Source: Paenibacillus alginolyticus DSM 5050 = NBRC 15375 (GTDB lineage: Bacteria > Bacillota > Bacilli > Paenibacillales > NBRC-103111). Taken from it: a stretch of DNA of 64,000 bases. A program made the translations under genes and the position numbers. The stretch spans positions 186,001-250,000 of the forward strand of contig NZ_AUGY01000001.1 in assembly GCF_000422905.1 (NCBI RefSeq), read 5' to 3'. A model generated the notes under the pieces. That model saw only the letters and a program-made list of their open reading frames with translations, did not search any database and was not told the origin of the DNA. Each line of letters starts with the position of its first letter. Within the stretch, counting starts at the first letter, position 1. Shown here piece after piece: positions 42,384 to 51,400 of this stretch.

Positions 42384-43032
42384 TATGTTAGACGCGCTAC
42401 CGATGGAGGATCTGATGGAGATCGAACGAATGGCGCCGATGAACCAATTAAAAAAAGGGAATCTCATTCAAACACCGGAAACGTTCCGGGAAGGGTTGTA
42501 TTTTTTAAAGGAAGGCAAACTGAAATTATACAAGATCAATTCGGACGGCAAGCAGTTTATCGTCAGTATTTTGGGGGCTGGGAATGTGTTCGGGGAAATG
42601 GATTCTTTCTCGCTAGGCACACGAGATACTTATATTGAAACGATTGAGGATACGATACTTTGCTCGCTTGGAAAAGAGAGTTTTGAACAGTTTCTAATCG
42701 ACCGTCCGTATTTGGCAGTCAAAATGATGAAGGAATTAAGTGCTCTATTGAAAGAACGCGATGCCCAATTGGAACAAATGGCACTCGGCGATGTACGTAA
42801 AAAAGCACTTCATCTGCTTGTTAAACTCGGCCAAAAGTTTGGTGTCCCAGAAGGTCATTACCACAAGATCGATATGTCACTAACTCATCAGGAAATCGGG
42901 AACATGATTGGTTCAACACGTGAAACCGTAACCGTAGCCTTGCATGAACTTGTGAATCAAGAGGTGATTAAAACCGGCCGAATGACGATCTATATCGACT
43001 TGAACAAAGCAAATGAATTATTGGAGTTATAG
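42352..43032 (+). CDS. Crp/Fnr family transcriptional regulator
   Basis: 226 residues: N-terminal cyclic-nucleotide-type beta-roll (FLKEGKLKLYKINSDGKQFIVSILGAGNVFGEMDSF) and C-terminal winged helix (MSLTHQEIGNMIGSTRETVTVALHELVNQEVI). It lacks the N-terminal Cys cluster of Fnr, so it is not an obvious [4Fe-4S] oxygen sensor; ligand unknown. It is coupled to the glutaredoxin-like gene and precedes a broken TVP38 gene. Same-strand genes downstream may be its targets. Confidence 0.87.
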   Translation: MDKLWYLSQISMLDALPMEDLMEIERMAPMNQLKKGNLIQTPETFREGLYFLKEGKLKLYKINSDGKQFIVSILGAGNVFGEMDSFSLGTRDTYIETIEDTILCSLGKESFEQFLIDRPYLAVKMMKELSALLKERDAQLEQMALGDVRKKALHLLVKLGQKFGVPEGHYHKIDMSLTHQEIGNMIGSTRETVTVALHELVNQEVIKTGRMTIYIDLNKANELLEL

Positions 43033-43054
43033 TCGGCGATAACGGGAGGTCGGG

Positions 43055-43449
43055 ATGAAACAACGATCATGGCTAATCAAATCAATATTGCTCATCATCG
43101 TAATGGGAGGTCTATTGTGGTCTAATCATAAGGTTTTAAATCTGAGTCCTGAAGGCATAAGGGCTTGGATGTTATCATTCGGCTGGGCTGCACCCGTACT
43201 GTTCATCCTCATTTACACGGTGCGGCCTTTGATTTTGTTTCCCGCGTCAATTCTTTCATTAGCGGCGGATTGGCATTTGGTCCAGTCTGGGGAACGGTCT
43301 ATACGATTTTTGGCGCGACGATGGGCGCGGTGTTATCTTTTTGGTTAGCCCGACTTCTCGGCAAAAAATTTGTTCGGATAAGGTGGAAGGAGAAATGGGG
43401 CAAGCTTGAAAAGCAACTGCAGCAGAAGGGCATCGACTTAGTCAAATAA
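43055..43449 (+). pseudogene. TVP38/TMEM64-family membrane protein, frameshifted and truncated
   Basis: The first frame gives MKQRSWLIKSILLIIVMGGL and RPLILFPASILSLA, then near 43265 similarity jumps to the next frame (SGGLAFGPVWGTVYTIFGAT, LSFWLARLLGKKFV) and stops at GIDLVK, well before the second half of the domain (the R-x-x-P-x-x-P part). So there is one frameshift plus a 3' truncation. An intact paralogue lies at 52041-52670. Confidence 0.75.
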
Positions 43450-43456
43450 ATTATAC

Positions 43457-43488
43457 TTGACCCTGTACCTAGGTACAGGGTTTATACT
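43457..43488 (+). promoter_or_regulatory. mer promoter/operator (MerR type)
   Basis: TTGACC and TATACT are 20 bp apart, too far for unaided RNA polymerase, and a perfect 20-bp palindrome (CCCTGTACCT / AGGTACAGGG, 43461-43480) fills the spacer. This is the classic site where Hg(II)-MerR untwists the DNA. Confidence 0.85.
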
Positions 43489-43506
43489 TGTAAATGAGGT
43501 GATGAA

Positions 43507-43902
43507 ATGAAATATCGTTCTGGAGACATTTCCAAACTATGTAACGTTAATAAAGAAACATTGCGATATTATGAGCGAAAAGGTTTGATACCAGAGCCTT
43601 TAAGAAGTGATGCGGGTTATCGACTTTATCCCGAAGATACGAAGGACAGATTAATGTTTATTAAGCGCATGCAGGAACTTGGTTTCACACTCTCCGAAAT
43701 TGATAAATTGCTTGGCGTTGTGGATAAAGACGATGTTAGATGCGCAGATATGTATGACTTTGTTGTTGAAAAGCTGCAGGACGTTCAGCAAAAAATCAAA
43801 GATCTTCAACGAATCGAAATGATGTTATCTAATTTAAAAGGGTGTTGTCCTGACGAAAAAGCGATTCATGACTGCCCAATTATCGAAACATTAATTCATT
43901 AA
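43507..43902 (+). CDS. merR: Mercuric resistance regulator MerR
   Basis: 131 residues. The N-terminal winged HTH (YRSGDISKLCNVNKETLRYYERKGLI) and dimer helix are typical; the Hg(II) ligands are Cys79, Cys114 and Cys123, matching the Cys triad of Bacillus MerR. It represses the mer promoter without mercury and activates it with Hg(II). It is the first gene of its own operon, transcribed in the same direction as the resistance genes, as in Gram-positive mer systems. Confidence 0.95.
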   Translation: MKYRSGDISKLCNVNKETLRYYERKGLIPEPLRSDAGYRLYPEDTKDRLMFIKRMQELGFTLSEIDKLLGVVDKDDVRCADMYDFVVEKLQDVQQKIKDLQRIEMMLSNLKGCCPDEKAIHDCPIIETLIH

Positions 43903-43936
43903 GGCTATGTTCAAGCAGAAAGAGGGGCTGTGAAGC

Positions 43937-44185
43937 ATGAAAAAGTTAGGATGGGGTATTTTAGCATTGTTTACTTGTCCGTGTCATCTTGTATTGATTA
44001 TTCCTTTGCTTGCTGGCACAACATTTGGGGCTTATATGACAGTTCATCAAGCCACCGTTGGGATTATTTTTGGAATCTTCTTTGCCTTTTCTATGTACAT
44101 GATGTTTAAACGAATAGGGAAACAAGAAAAAACCAATGCAGCTAGTGCTGCTATCAATTGTTGCAGTATTCCCAAGCAAAAATGA
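43937..44185 (+). CDS. MerE-like small mercury transport protein
   Basis: 82 residues, two transmembrane helices. The motif LALFTCPCHLVLIIPLLAGT matches the CPCHL signature of MerE, a broad mercury importer; a C-terminal CC (INCCSI) may hand metal on. The role in Hg(II) uptake to MerA is inferred from motif and location between merR and the MerT-like gene. GAGGGG precedes the ATG. Confidence 0.75.
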   Translation: MKKLGWGILALFTCPCHLVLIIPLLAGTTFGAYMTVHQATVGIIFGIFFAFSMYMMFKRIGKQEKTNAASAAINCCSIPKQK

Positions 44186-44194
44186 GGTACATTC

Positions 44195-44497
44195 ATGAGA
44201 GAAAAAATGTCGAGTTTGGCCACTGTTTTTAGCGCTTTTGTGATGTCAGGTTGTTGCTTGGGTCCCTTAATTTTGATCCCCGTTGGATTAACAGGGTTTG
44301 CTGGAACACTCGCGATTTTCGCTACAAAGTACCAAACAGTGCTAATGATTATTACTGTCGCTCTTTTGGGGATCTCTTTTTATTATGTGTATGGACGGCA
44401 ATGTAAAAAGAAAAGTTCGATCATCACCTTATGGGTTTCAACCATTGTGGTGCTGGTTATGTTCACTTACACCCTGTTGGCTAAAGGATATGTCTAG
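44195..44497 (+). CDS. merT: MerT-like mercuric ion transporter
   Basis: 100 residues, three predicted transmembrane helices. VMSGCCLGPLILIPVGLTGF has the vicinal Cys pair in the first helix that is the diagnostic Hg(II) acceptor of MerT. The second loop contains one Cys (YGRQCKKK) instead of the usual pair. It brings Hg(II) into the cell for MerA. The next gene, a lipoprotein MerP, begins 13 bases after its stop. Confidence 0.82.
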   Translation: MREKMSSLATVFSAFVMSGCCLGPLILIPVGLTGFAGTLAIFATKYQTVLMIITVALLGISFYYVYGRQCKKKSSIITLWVSTIVVLVMFTYTLLAKGYV

Positions 44498-44510
44498 GAG
44501 GGTGAATCTT

Positions 44511-44843
44511 ATGAAAATAGGCAAAATGACATTATTCATTGTATGGATGTTAACCTTTGCGGTTATTGTTTCCGCTTGTGGAAGCTCAAACGAAAGGACA
44601 AGCACCCTTACTACCGTGAAAACAGAAAACATTGAAAAGGCATCGTTTGAAGTCACAGGATTGACCTGTGCGAGCTGTGATTTTGTTGTAGAAAGTGCCA
44701 TAAAACGTGTAGATGGCGTCCAAAATGTACATGTTAAAAGTGACAGCAGTACTGGAACGGCGCGAGTTGAATTTGACAAAAGTAAAACGGATCTAAAAAC
44801 GATTCAAAAAACCGTACTTGATTTAGGGTATGGCATTCAATAA
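44511..44843 (+). CDS. merP: MerP-like mercury-binding lipoprotein
   Basis: 110 residues. A lipoprotein signal (VWMLTFAVIVSAC, lipobox Cys about residue 23) tethers one heavy-metal-associated domain with GLTCASCDFVVESAI. Gram-negative MerP is periplasmic; in a Gram-positive cell a lipid anchor serves the same purpose, keeping the Hg(II)-binding domain at the outer face next to the MerT-like channel. Start after TAGGAGGG. Confidence 0.87.
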   Translation: MKIGKMTLFIVWMLTFAVIVSACGSSNERTSTLTTVKTENIEKASFEVTGLTCASCDFVVESAIKRVDGVQNVHVKSDSSTGTARVEFDKSKTDLKTIQKTVLDLGYGIQ

Positions 44844-44883
44844 GTTATGAAAACTAACGATAAGGGGTAGGTGTTTGTTTTTC

Positions 44884-46524
44884 ATGAAAAAGTACAAAAT
44901 CCAGGTTCAAGGTATGACTTGTACGGGCTGCGAAGAACACGTAACAACGGCACTTGAAGGTATCGGAGCTAGAAATATTGAGGCCAGTTTTCGGCAGGGA
45001 GAAGCCACACTTGAATTACCAGATGACATAAATATTGAGACTGCAAAGCAAGCCATCAACGAGGCGAAATATCAATCGGGAGATGCGGAAGTCATCGAGT
45101 TTCCTGAAAAACCGGTTCTCGGCGGTGGGGACAATTATGATTTATTGATCATTGGTTCCGGTGGGGCCGCTTTTTCCGCCGCGATTAAGGCGGTCGAACA
45201 TGGCGCAAAAGTCGCGATGATTGAACGCGGTACCGTAGGCGGCACCTGCGTGAACATTGGCTGCGTGCCATCCAAGACCCTGCTTCGTGCCGGTGAAATG
45301 AATCATCTCGCAAAAAGCAACCCTTTTTTGGGGCTAAATACTTCGGCGGGTCAAGTCGATTTGGCTCAATTGGTTGCGCAAAAAGATGAACTTGTTGGCG
45401 AACTTCGCCAGCACAAATATGTCGATTTAATTGGTGAATATGGATTTGAATTGATTCGCGGCGAAGCCAAATTTATCGATGAAAAAACGATTGAGGTTAA
45501 TGGCCAACAATTTACTGCCAAACGATTTTTAATCGCCACAGGCGCTTCACCTTCTATTCCGGACATTCCGGGTTTACATGAGGTGGATTATCTGACAAGT
45601 ACATCATTGCTGGAGCTGAAGCAATTACCGAAAACCCTTGCGGTCATTGGTTCGGGGTATATCGCTATGGAATTAGGGCAACTGTTTCACCAATTAGGGT
45701 CAGAAGTCACGTTAATGCAAAGAAGTCCTCGGCTCTTTAAAGCGTATGATCCGGAAATATCCGAGTCAGTGACCCAAGCTTTAACGGAACAGGGCATTCA
45801 GGTGATTACCGGTTTAACCTATGAACGCGTAGAAGCGAGGGGCGACCTGAAACAGGTTCATCTTTCGGTAAATGGCGAAAGCAAAGTAGTGGAGGCCGAG
45901 CAACTTCTTATCGCTACCGGACGAAAACCAAATACGGAAGCACTCCATCTTAGTGTGGCCGGGATAAACACAGGTGCGCGTGGGGAAATTATCGTGGATG
46001 AATACTTGAGAACCACAAACCCTAACATTTATGCGGCTGGTGATGTCACGATGGGTCCGCAATTTGTGTATGTTGCCGCTTATGAAGGAGGGATCGCGGC
46101 AGATAATGCTGTCGGCGGTTTAGAACGTAAGGTTAACCTGGAATCCGTTCCAGGCGTTACGTTTACTTCCCCGTCGGTAGCCTCTGTTGGATTAACAGAA
46201 GCACAAGCAAAGGCAAGGGGTTATGAAGTAAAGACGTCCGTCCTACCTTTGGATGCCGTTCCAAGAGCGCTTGTGAATCGTCAAATAACCGGTGTTTTTA
46301 AGCTAGTCGCTGATGCAAAATCGTTAAAAGTATTAGGTGCCCATATTGTCGCTGAAAATGCTGGCGAAGTTATCTACGCCGCGACATTAGAACTGAAATT
46401 CGGTTTAACCGTTGAGGATTTACGTGAAAGCTTTGCGCCTTACTTAACCATGGCAGAAGGATTAAAACTGGCGGCTCTTACATTTGATAAGGATGTTGCG
46501 AAGTTATCTTGCTGCGCCGGATGA
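44884..46524 (+). CDS. merA: Mercuric reductase
   Basis: 546 residues. N-terminal HMA domain ([16 protein letters not shown]), FAD-binding [24 protein letters not shown], redox pair [13 protein letters not shown] (Cys122/127), NADPH-binding [13 protein letters not shown], and the C-terminal vicinal pair SCCAG that delivers Hg(II) to the partner active site. It reduces Hg(II) to volatile Hg(0) with NADPH. A TTG at 44875 has better spacing to AAGGGG than the conserved ATG at 44884, so the start is uncertain by three residues. No merB is seen, so organomercurials are probably not cleaved. Confidence 0.96.
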   Translation: MKKYKIQVQGMTCTGCEEHVTTALEGIGARNIEASFRQGEATLELPDDINIETAKQAINEAKYQSGDAEVIEFPEKPVLGGGDNYDLLIIGSGGAAFSAAIKAVEHGAKVAMIERGTVGGTCVNIGCVPSKTLLRAGEMNHLAKSNPFLGLNTSAGQVDLAQLVAQKDELVGELRQHKYVDLIGEYGFELIRGEAKFIDEKTIEVNGQQFTAKRFLIATGASPSIPDIPGLHEVDYLTSTSLLELKQLPKTLAVIGSGYIAMELGQLFHQLGSEVTLMQRSPRLFKAYDPEISESVTQALTEQGIQVITGLTYERVEARGDLKQVHLSVNGESKVVEAEQLLIATGRKPNTEALHLSVAGINTGARGEIIVDEYLRTTNPNIYAAGDVTMGPQFVYVAAYEGGIAADNAVGGLERKVNLESVPGVTFTSPSVASVGLTEAQAKARGYEVKTSVLPLDAVPRALVNRQITGVFKLVADAKSLKVLGAHIVAENAGEVIYAATLELKFGLTVEDLRESFAPYLTMAEGLKLAALTFDKDVAKLSCCAG

Positions 46525-46625
46525 TGTTCGCTGAAAGGCCATTTTACCTTTTGTAAGATACATTACAGAAGGAAATTGTGTACCGCGGTAAAATGGATTC
46601 ATCTCACATTGAGGAGTTGAGCATC

Positions 46626-46937
46626 ATGGCAGCTGTTTCATTAACGAAAGATACGTTTCATAAGCAAGTTGAACAGGGAGTGACGCTGGTCGATTTTTGG
46701 GCGCCTTGGTGCGGTCCGTGCAAGATCCAACTGCCGATCGTCGACGAATTGTCTGAGGAAGTGAATCAAAAGGCAACCGTTGCAAAGGTGAATATCGATA
46801 ACGAGCCGGAGCTCGCTTCCGAATACGGTGTGATGAGCATTCCGACACTGCTTGTGTTCAAAGACGGGAAAATGGTAGATAAAATGGTCGGTCTTCAGAG
46901 TAAAGAAGTCCTGAAGAAAAAACTGGAACAACAATAA
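46626..46937 (+). CDS. trxA: Thioredoxin
   Basis: 103 residues with the classic VDFWAPWCGPCK active site (Cys29/Cys32) and cis-Pro SIPTLLVFKDG. It reduces protein disulfides in the cytosol with thioredoxin reductase. GAGGAG precedes the ATG. Placed between merA and a DsrE-like gene, it may maintain thiol redox state during mercury or copper stress; the main chromosomal trxA is likely elsewhere. Confidence 0.9.
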   Translation: MAAVSLTKDTFHKQVEQGVTLVDFWAPWCGPCKIQLPIVDELSEEVNQKATVAKVNIDNEPELASEYGVMSIPTLLVFKDGKMVDKMVGLQSKEVLKKKLEQQ

Positions 46938-46960
46938 ACAACTTAGGGGGAAGAAGATCA

Positions 46961-47314
46961 ATGAAAAAAATCGCGATTATCGTACACGCCTCAGAATCCG
47001 AACTAGCACGAGCATTACACTCGCTCTTATATGCGCAGGAGCTGCATGAAGCCGGCAATGAAGTAAAAGTCATCTTTGATGGGGCCGGTACCGTATGGGT
47101 TAAAAATTTTGAAGATCCAGCAAACAAGTATAATCCGGTTTACAAAGCGGTGAAGAACCTCGGTGTGATCGCAGGGGTATGCGAATATTGTGCCGGTGCT
47201 TTTGGTGTCAGTGAGGACGTGCAAGCGTCCGGCTTGGCCACAATGGGAGAACGAGGCGGACATCCTAGCATTGCTGAGTTAATTGCTGACGATTTTCAAA
47301 TTATCACACTCTAA
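46961..47314 (+). CDS. DsrE-family protein
   Basis: 117 residues: MKKIAIIVHASESELARALH and a conserved Cys motif GVCEYCAGAFGVSEDVQ. DsrE/TusD-like proteins bind or transfer persulfide sulfur via a Cys; several Firmicute members have this CxxC layout. AGGGGGAAG precedes the ATG, 23 bases after the thioredoxin. Together they suggest a sulfur/thiol-handling pair in the mer operon. Followed by a hairpin. Confidence 0.8.
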   Translation: MKKIAIIVHASESELARALHSLLYAQELHEAGNEVKVIFDGAGTVWVKNFEDPANKYNPVYKAVKNLGVIAGVCEYCAGAFGVSEDVQASGLATMGERGGHPSIAELIADDFQIITL

Positions 47315-47322
47315 ATAAGTCT

Positions 47323-47369
47323 CAAAGACCGTAAAACCTGAGGTGAAATTCCGAGGCTTGCGGTCTTTG
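47323..47369 (+). terminator. Terminator at the end of the mer operon
   Basis: CAAAGACCG and CGGTCTTTG form the outer stem, with CCT(G)AGG / CCGAGG inside. T run is short. Confidence 0.65.
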
Positions 47370-47408
47370 CTTATTCAGATGTAATATTCATCAATTAGAG
47401 GGGGATTC

Positions 47409-48092
47409 ATGATGGGATTAGTGGGGATCCGGGTAATCGTTTTTGACGTATATGGCACGCTGTTCGATGTACATTCCGTCTTCCAAAAATGCGATGAATT
47501 GTTTCCTGGCCACGGTCGGGAAATTAGCTCTCGATGGAGAGAAAAGCAACTGGAGTATTCTTTTATCCGGCAAATGATCGGTAGTTACCGTCCATTTGAT
47601 GAAATGACGCGAGACAGCCTTCGGTACACCTGCGAACAATTAGGGGTCAATTTGTCAGCAGAAAAAGAACGCGAGCTACTGCTGGCGTACTTATCACTTT
47701 CACCATACGAAGAAGTTGCGCAGGTTTTGGAACAGTTGGCCCGAAATAGTTACAAACTCGCCGTTTTGTCGAATGGATCACCCTCTATGCTGTACCCTTT
47801 AATTGAGCACACCGGCTATAACCGCTTGTTGGATGATGTGATTAGTGTAGATGATGTAAAACAATATAAGCCTTCGCCTCAAGCGTATACGTATGGTTTG
47901 GATCGTTTACGTTGCAGACGGGAAGAAGTTTTGTTTCTTTCATCCAACACTTGGGATATCACTGGGGCTTCGACATCTGGTTTCCGCACGGTTTGGGTGA
48001 ATCGAAAACATGGTGTGTTTGACCATTTGGGTGTACAGCCCGATGCGAGCATTTCTGACCTTCGCGAATTGTCAGGCGTGATTAAAACGTAA
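47409..48092 (+). CDS. Haloacid dehalogenase, type II (HAD superfamily)
   Basis: 227 residues. HAD motif I is VIVFDVYGTLFDV (nucleophile Asp), motif II LAVLSNGSP, motif III Lys in KQYKPSPQAY and motif IV FLSSNTWDITGA. This arrangement (FDxYGTL, SNG, SxNxWD) is that of L-2-haloacid dehalogenase-type enzymes. A phosphatase role cannot be excluded. RBS AGAGGGGG. It lies between the mer and cop modules and is probably a passenger. Confidence 0.87.
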   Translation: MMGLVGIRVIVFDVYGTLFDVHSVFQKCDELFPGHGREISSRWREKQLEYSFIRQMIGSYRPFDEMTRDSLRYTCEQLGVNLSAEKERELLLAYLSLSPYEEVAQVLEQLARNSYKLAVLSNGSPSMLYPLIEHTGYNRLLDDVISVDDVKQYKPSPQAYTYGLDRLRCRREEVLFLSSNTWDITGASTSGFRTVWVNRKHGVFDHLGVQPDASISDLRELSGVIKT

Positions 48093-48150
48093 TCACCCTG
48101 TGCATTAGAATCATTGATTAACAAATTCCAAAAGGGTAAAGAAAACCCAT

Positions 48151-48229
48151 TGTTCTTTTTCTGGAATGTACGCTCAACATTGTTCATCACAGTCTCTCTG
48201 CCGATTTCCTTCTTGTCCACAACCGCCAT
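48151..48229 (+). pseudogene. Short fragment of an RND efflux gene
   Basis: The frame encodes FFFWNVRSTLFITVSLPISF then LSTTAINRRVAT, closely matching FFFRNVRSTLLIAVSLPISL and LATTAIL encoded at 63673-63751 inside the intact RND gene. About 79 bp of matching DNA, cut at both sides. It lies just before the csoR promoter and was left by an insertion, deletion or recombination. Confidence 0.7.
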
Positions 48230-48252
48230 AAATCGCAGGGTGGCGACGCTTC

Positions 48253-48282
48253 TTGACATACCCCATAGGGGTATTGTATATT
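48253..48282 (+). promoter_or_regulatory. csoR promoter with CsoR-type operator
   Basis: TTGACA and TATATT (18-bp spacing) flank ATACCCC-ATA-GGGGTAT (48258-48274), a perfect 7-bp inverted repeat matching the GC-rich copper-repressor site of CsoR. Copper binding would release the repressor. Confidence 0.85.
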
Positions 48283-48303
48283 GTGTTTGTGAGGTGATAA
48301 GTT

Positions 48304-48645
48304 GTGGCGAAACAAGAGGAAGTGGTAACGAACGAAACCGACGATGCCTGCTGTTCTGCGGACAGTGAAAGAAAGAGCCATCATTCGGATAAAATGAAGG
48401 GCAATCTAATCTCCCGGCTCAACCGGATTGAAGGCCAAATTCGCGGTGTAAAAGGCATGATCGAGCGGGATACTTATTGTGATGACGTCCTGAACCAGAT
48501 TGCTGCGATTCAGTCGGCCTTGAACAGCGTAGGAAAGCTGCTTCTGGAAGGTCATATGAAGAGCTGCGTTGTCGAACGCATCCAGGCTGGGGAAAGCGAA
48601 GTCATTGACGAACTTTTGATTACGGTTAATAAATTAATGAAATAA
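48304..48645 (+). CDS. csoR: Copper-sensing repressor CsoR
   Basis: 113 residues. A helical protein with the CsoR metal triad Cys59, His84 and Cys88 (TYCDDVL, EGHMKSC), and the DNA-contacting LISRLNRIEGQIRGVKGMIE. An N-terminal extension has its own CC (DDACCSADSERKSHHSDKM), which may bind metal as well. GTG start after GAGGTGATAAG. Likely represses itself and copZ, copA and perhaps the Csp-like gene through the operators described. Confidence 0.92.
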   Translation: MAKQEEVVTNETDDACCSADSERKSHHSDKMKGNLISRLNRIEGQIRGVKGMIERDTYCDDVLNQIAAIQSALNSVGKLLLEGHMKSCVVERIQAGESEVIDELLITVNKLMK

Positions 48646-48668
48646 TACAACTATTGGAGGGATTATAT

Positions 48669-48869
48669 ATGCAACAAGCAACGCTGAAAGTAAACGGCAT
48701 GTCCTGCCAACACTGTGTGAACTCCGTTGAGAAAGCCGTCAAAGAAATCGGTGGTTCGGCTCGTGTCGATCTGAAAAACAACGAAGTGACGGTCGAATAT
48801 GATGAAAATAAATTGTCCTTGGATGCGGTAAAAGAAGCTATCGAAGAACAAGGGTATGACGTTGCCTAA
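48669..48869 (+). CDS. copZ: Copper chaperone CopZ
   Basis: 66 residues, a single HMA domain beginning MQQATLKVNGMSCQHCVNSV with the Cu(I) motif MxCxxC and ending EEQGYDVA. It carries Cu(I) to CopA and to CsoR. TTGGAGGG precedes the ATG, 23 bases after csoR. A terminator follows. Confidence 0.93.
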   Translation: MQQATLKVNGMSCQHCVNSVEKAVKEIGGSARVDLKNNEVTVEYDENKLSLDAVKEAIEEQGYDVA

Positions 48870-48879
48870 TCAATAAACA

Positions 48880-48905
48880 GGCCGCCAAAGGTGGCCTTTC
48901 TTTTT
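48880..48905 (+). terminator. Terminator after copZ
   Basis: AGGCC(G)CC and GG(T)GGCCT around AAA, followed by TTCTTTTT. Confidence 0.8.
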
Positions 48906-48915
48906 ACAAATCAAT

Positions 48916-48932
48916 ATACCCTATGGGGGTAT
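48916..48932 (+). promoter_or_regulatory. CsoR-type operator before copA
   Basis: ATACCCTATGGGGGTAT has the same ATACCC...GGGTAT arms as the csoR site, 18 bases before the copA start, so copA has its own copper control even though a terminator separates it from copZ. Confidence 0.75.
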
Positions 48933-48949
48933 GAAAGAGGTGGGGAATC

Positions 48950-51382
48950 ATGCAAACCAGGGAAGCACAGCAAAACAAGCAAACCACGATGCAAATATCG
49001 GGTATGACCTGCGCCGCGTGCGCGAACCGGATCGAGAAAGGCTTAAGCAAACTGGAAGGCGTGACGGAAGCAAACGTGAACTTCGCGCTTGAGCAGGCGT
49101 CCGTTACATACAATCCGGATAAAGTGAATATTCCCGTAATCGAGAAAAAAATTCAGGATATCGGCTATGATACGGTGAAAGAGGCGGCCGATTTTGATAT
49201 TAGCGGCATGACCTGCGCCGCCTGTGCGGCCCGGATTGAGAAAGGGCTAAACAAAATGCATGGTGTATCGAAAGCGACCGTTAACCTGGCGCTGGAAACC
49301 GCTCACGTGGAGTATTCGCGGGCTGAAGTGTCCACTTCGGATATCGTGAAAAAAGTGGAGCAGATCGGCTATAAAGCAGCCATGAAAGAGGAACAGCAAG
49401 CAGCGGTAGACCACCGGAGGAAAGAAATCAAGGCGCAGCAAAAACGGTTCCTGCTGTCGGCCATCTTATCGATTCCGCTCTTGTGGGCGATGGTCGGACA
49501 TTTTTCGTTTACGTCTTGGATCTGGGTGCCGGATCTATTTATGAATCCTTGGTTTCAGCTCATCTTAGCCACGCCCGTTCAATTTATCGTCGGACTCCCC
49601 TTTTATATTGGCGCGTATAAAGCGCTTCGGAACGGCAGCGCCAATATGGATGTGCTTGTGGCGCTTGGCACCTCCGCTGCCTATTTCTACAGTTTGTATT
49701 TAACGGTACAGTGGGCCAATAACGTGCATGCCCATCATGCGCCAGCCATGTATTACGAAACCAGCGCAGTGCTCATTACACTGATCGTACTTGGAAAATT
49801 GTTTGAAGCGTTAGCGAAGGGGCGGTCATCGGAAGCCATTAAAACGCTCATGGGTCTGCAGGCGAAAACAGCACTGGTTGTGCGAGACGGTCAGGAAGTG
49901 GCGATTGCGATTGAGGACGTGGCTGCAGGCGACGTAGTGATCGTAAAACCCGGTGAAAAAGTGCCGGTTGACGGCATGGTGCTGGAAGGTTCATCTGCGG
50001 TGGATGAATCCATGCTTACCGGTGAAAGCATTCCGGTCAGCAAGCGTCAGGGCGACTCGGTGATTGGGGCAACCATCAATAAAAACGGTATGCTCCGCAT
50101 TCAGGCGACCAAAGTCGGCAAAGAAACGGCGCTGGCACAGATCATCAAAGTGGTGGAAGAAGCCCAAGGCTCGAAAGCGCCGATCCAGCGCATAGCCGAC
50201 GTGATCTCCGGCATCTTTGTTCCAATTGTTGTCGGCATTGCGGTGGTGACGTTCCTGGTTTGGTATTTCGTCGTGGCTCCCGGTGATTTTGCCGGTGCGC
50301 TCGAAAAAGCCATTGCGGTGCTGGTCATTGCGTGCCCTTGTGCACTTGGGCTGGCTACGCCTACGTCCATTATGGCCGGGTCCGGCCGCGCGGCGGAGCT
50401 TGGGATCTTATTCAAAGGTGGCGAACACCTGGAATCGACGCATAAAATAACAACTGTTGTATTGGATAAAACGGGTACAGTGACGAAAGGGAAACCCGAG
50501 CTTACTGATGTACTCGTTTCAGAATTGCAGGATGAAAGCCAGTTCCTCTCTTTCGTAGCAGCAGCCGAGAAAAACTCCGAGCATCCGCTGGCGGAAGCCA
50601 TTGTTGCCGGTGTTCGGGAACGAAATATTGCTTTTCCGGAAGCCGAGGCGTTCGAAGCGGTGCCGGGTTTTGGCATTCGCTCGGTTGTCGAAGGAAAAGC
50701 GGTACTCATTGGAACACGAAAATGGATGGCCAAAAATCAGATTGACGCGCAGACGGCTTACGAGCGGATGAATGAGCTTGAAGAATCGGGAAAAACCGCG
50801 ATGCTCGTTGCAATTGATGGTCATTATGCGGGCATTGTGGCAGTGGCCGATACGATCAAGGAGAGCTCCAAAGCCGCCGTTGCGCGACTCAAAGAGCTGG
50901 GACTTCAAGTGGTGATGATCACCGGCGACAACGAACGGACCGCCCAGGCCATCGCCCGTCAGGTCGGGATCGACCGGGTGCTTGCCGAAGTGCTACCCGA
51001 GGGCAAAGCAGATGAAGTCAAGAAATTGCAGGAATCGGGCCAGAAAGTGGCCATGGTTGGCGATGGCATCAATGATGCCCCGGCACTGGCTACGGCTGAT
51101 ATTGGCATGGCCATTGGCACCGGCACCGATGTGGCCATGGAAGCTGCCGATGTGACACTGATGCGCGGCGACCTGAACAGCATTCCGGATGCTATCTTGA
51201 TGAGCCGCAAAACGATGACCAACATCAAGCAAAACCTCTTTTGGGCACTTGCCTACAATGTGATCGGCATCCCGATTGCCGCGGCCGGATTTTTGGCTCC
51301 ATGGCTGGCAGGGGCGGCGATGGCGTTCAGCTCGGTTTCGGTTGTACTGAATGCCCTCCGGCTGCAGCGGGCTAAATTGTAA
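48950..51382 (+). CDS. copA: Copper-translocating P1B-type ATPase
   Basis: 810 residues. Two N-terminal HMA domains (GMTCAAC at 18-24 and 86-92), eight transmembrane helices, the Cu(I) motif [15 protein letters not shown] (Cys462-Pro-Cys464), phosphorylation site DKTGT (Asp506), SEHPLAEAI nucleotide pocket, and [20 protein letters not shown]. The CPC plus later YN and MSS residues of the P1B-1 class ([20 protein letters not shown]) mark it as a Cu(I)/Ag(I) exporter. ATG after GAGGTGGGG. Confidence 0.96.
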   Translation: MQTREAQQNKQTTMQISGMTCAACANRIEKGLSKLEGVTEANVNFALEQASVTYNPDKVNIPVIEKKIQDIGYDTVKEAADFDISGMTCAACAARIEKGLNKMHGVSKATVNLALETAHVEYSRAEVSTSDIVKKVEQIGYKAAMKEEQQAAVDHRRKEIKAQQKRFLLSAILSIPLLWAMVGHFSFTSWIWVPDLFMNPWFQLILATPVQFIVGLPFYIGAYKALRNGSANMDVLVALGTSAAYFYSLYLTVQWANNVHAHHAPAMYYETSAVLITLIVLGKLFEALAKGRSSEAIKTLMGLQAKTALVVRDGQEVAIAIEDVAAGDVVIVKPGEKVPVDGMVLEGSSAVDESMLTGESIPVSKRQGDSVIGATINKNGMLRIQATKVGKETALAQIIKVVEEAQGSKAPIQRIADVISGIFVPIVVGIAVVTFLVWYFVVAPGDFAGALEKAIAVLVIACPCALGLATPTSIMAGSGRAAELGILFKGGEHLESTHKITTVVLDKTGTVTKGKPELTDVLVSELQDESQFLSFVAAAEKNSEHPLAEAIVAGVRERNIAFPEAEAFEAVPGFGIRSVVEGKAVLIGTRKWMAKNQIDAQTAYERMNELEESGKTAMLVAIDGHYAGIVAVADTIKESSKAAVARLKELGLQVVMITGDNERTAQAIARQVGIDRVLAEVLPEGKADEVKKLQESGQKVAMVGDGINDAPALATADIGMAIGTGTDVAMEAADVTLMRGDLNSIPDAILMSRKTMTNIKQNLFWALAYNVIGIPIAAAGFLAPWLAGAAMAFSSVSVVLNALRLQRAKL

Positions 51383-51400
51383 AAAGGAGTGTGGGGAGAA

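Noticed and set aside
44884-46524. MerA as a plain dihydrolipoamide dehydrogenase
   Set aside because: The N-terminal HMA domain, C-terminal vicinal Cys pair and mer neighbours make mercuric reductase clear.
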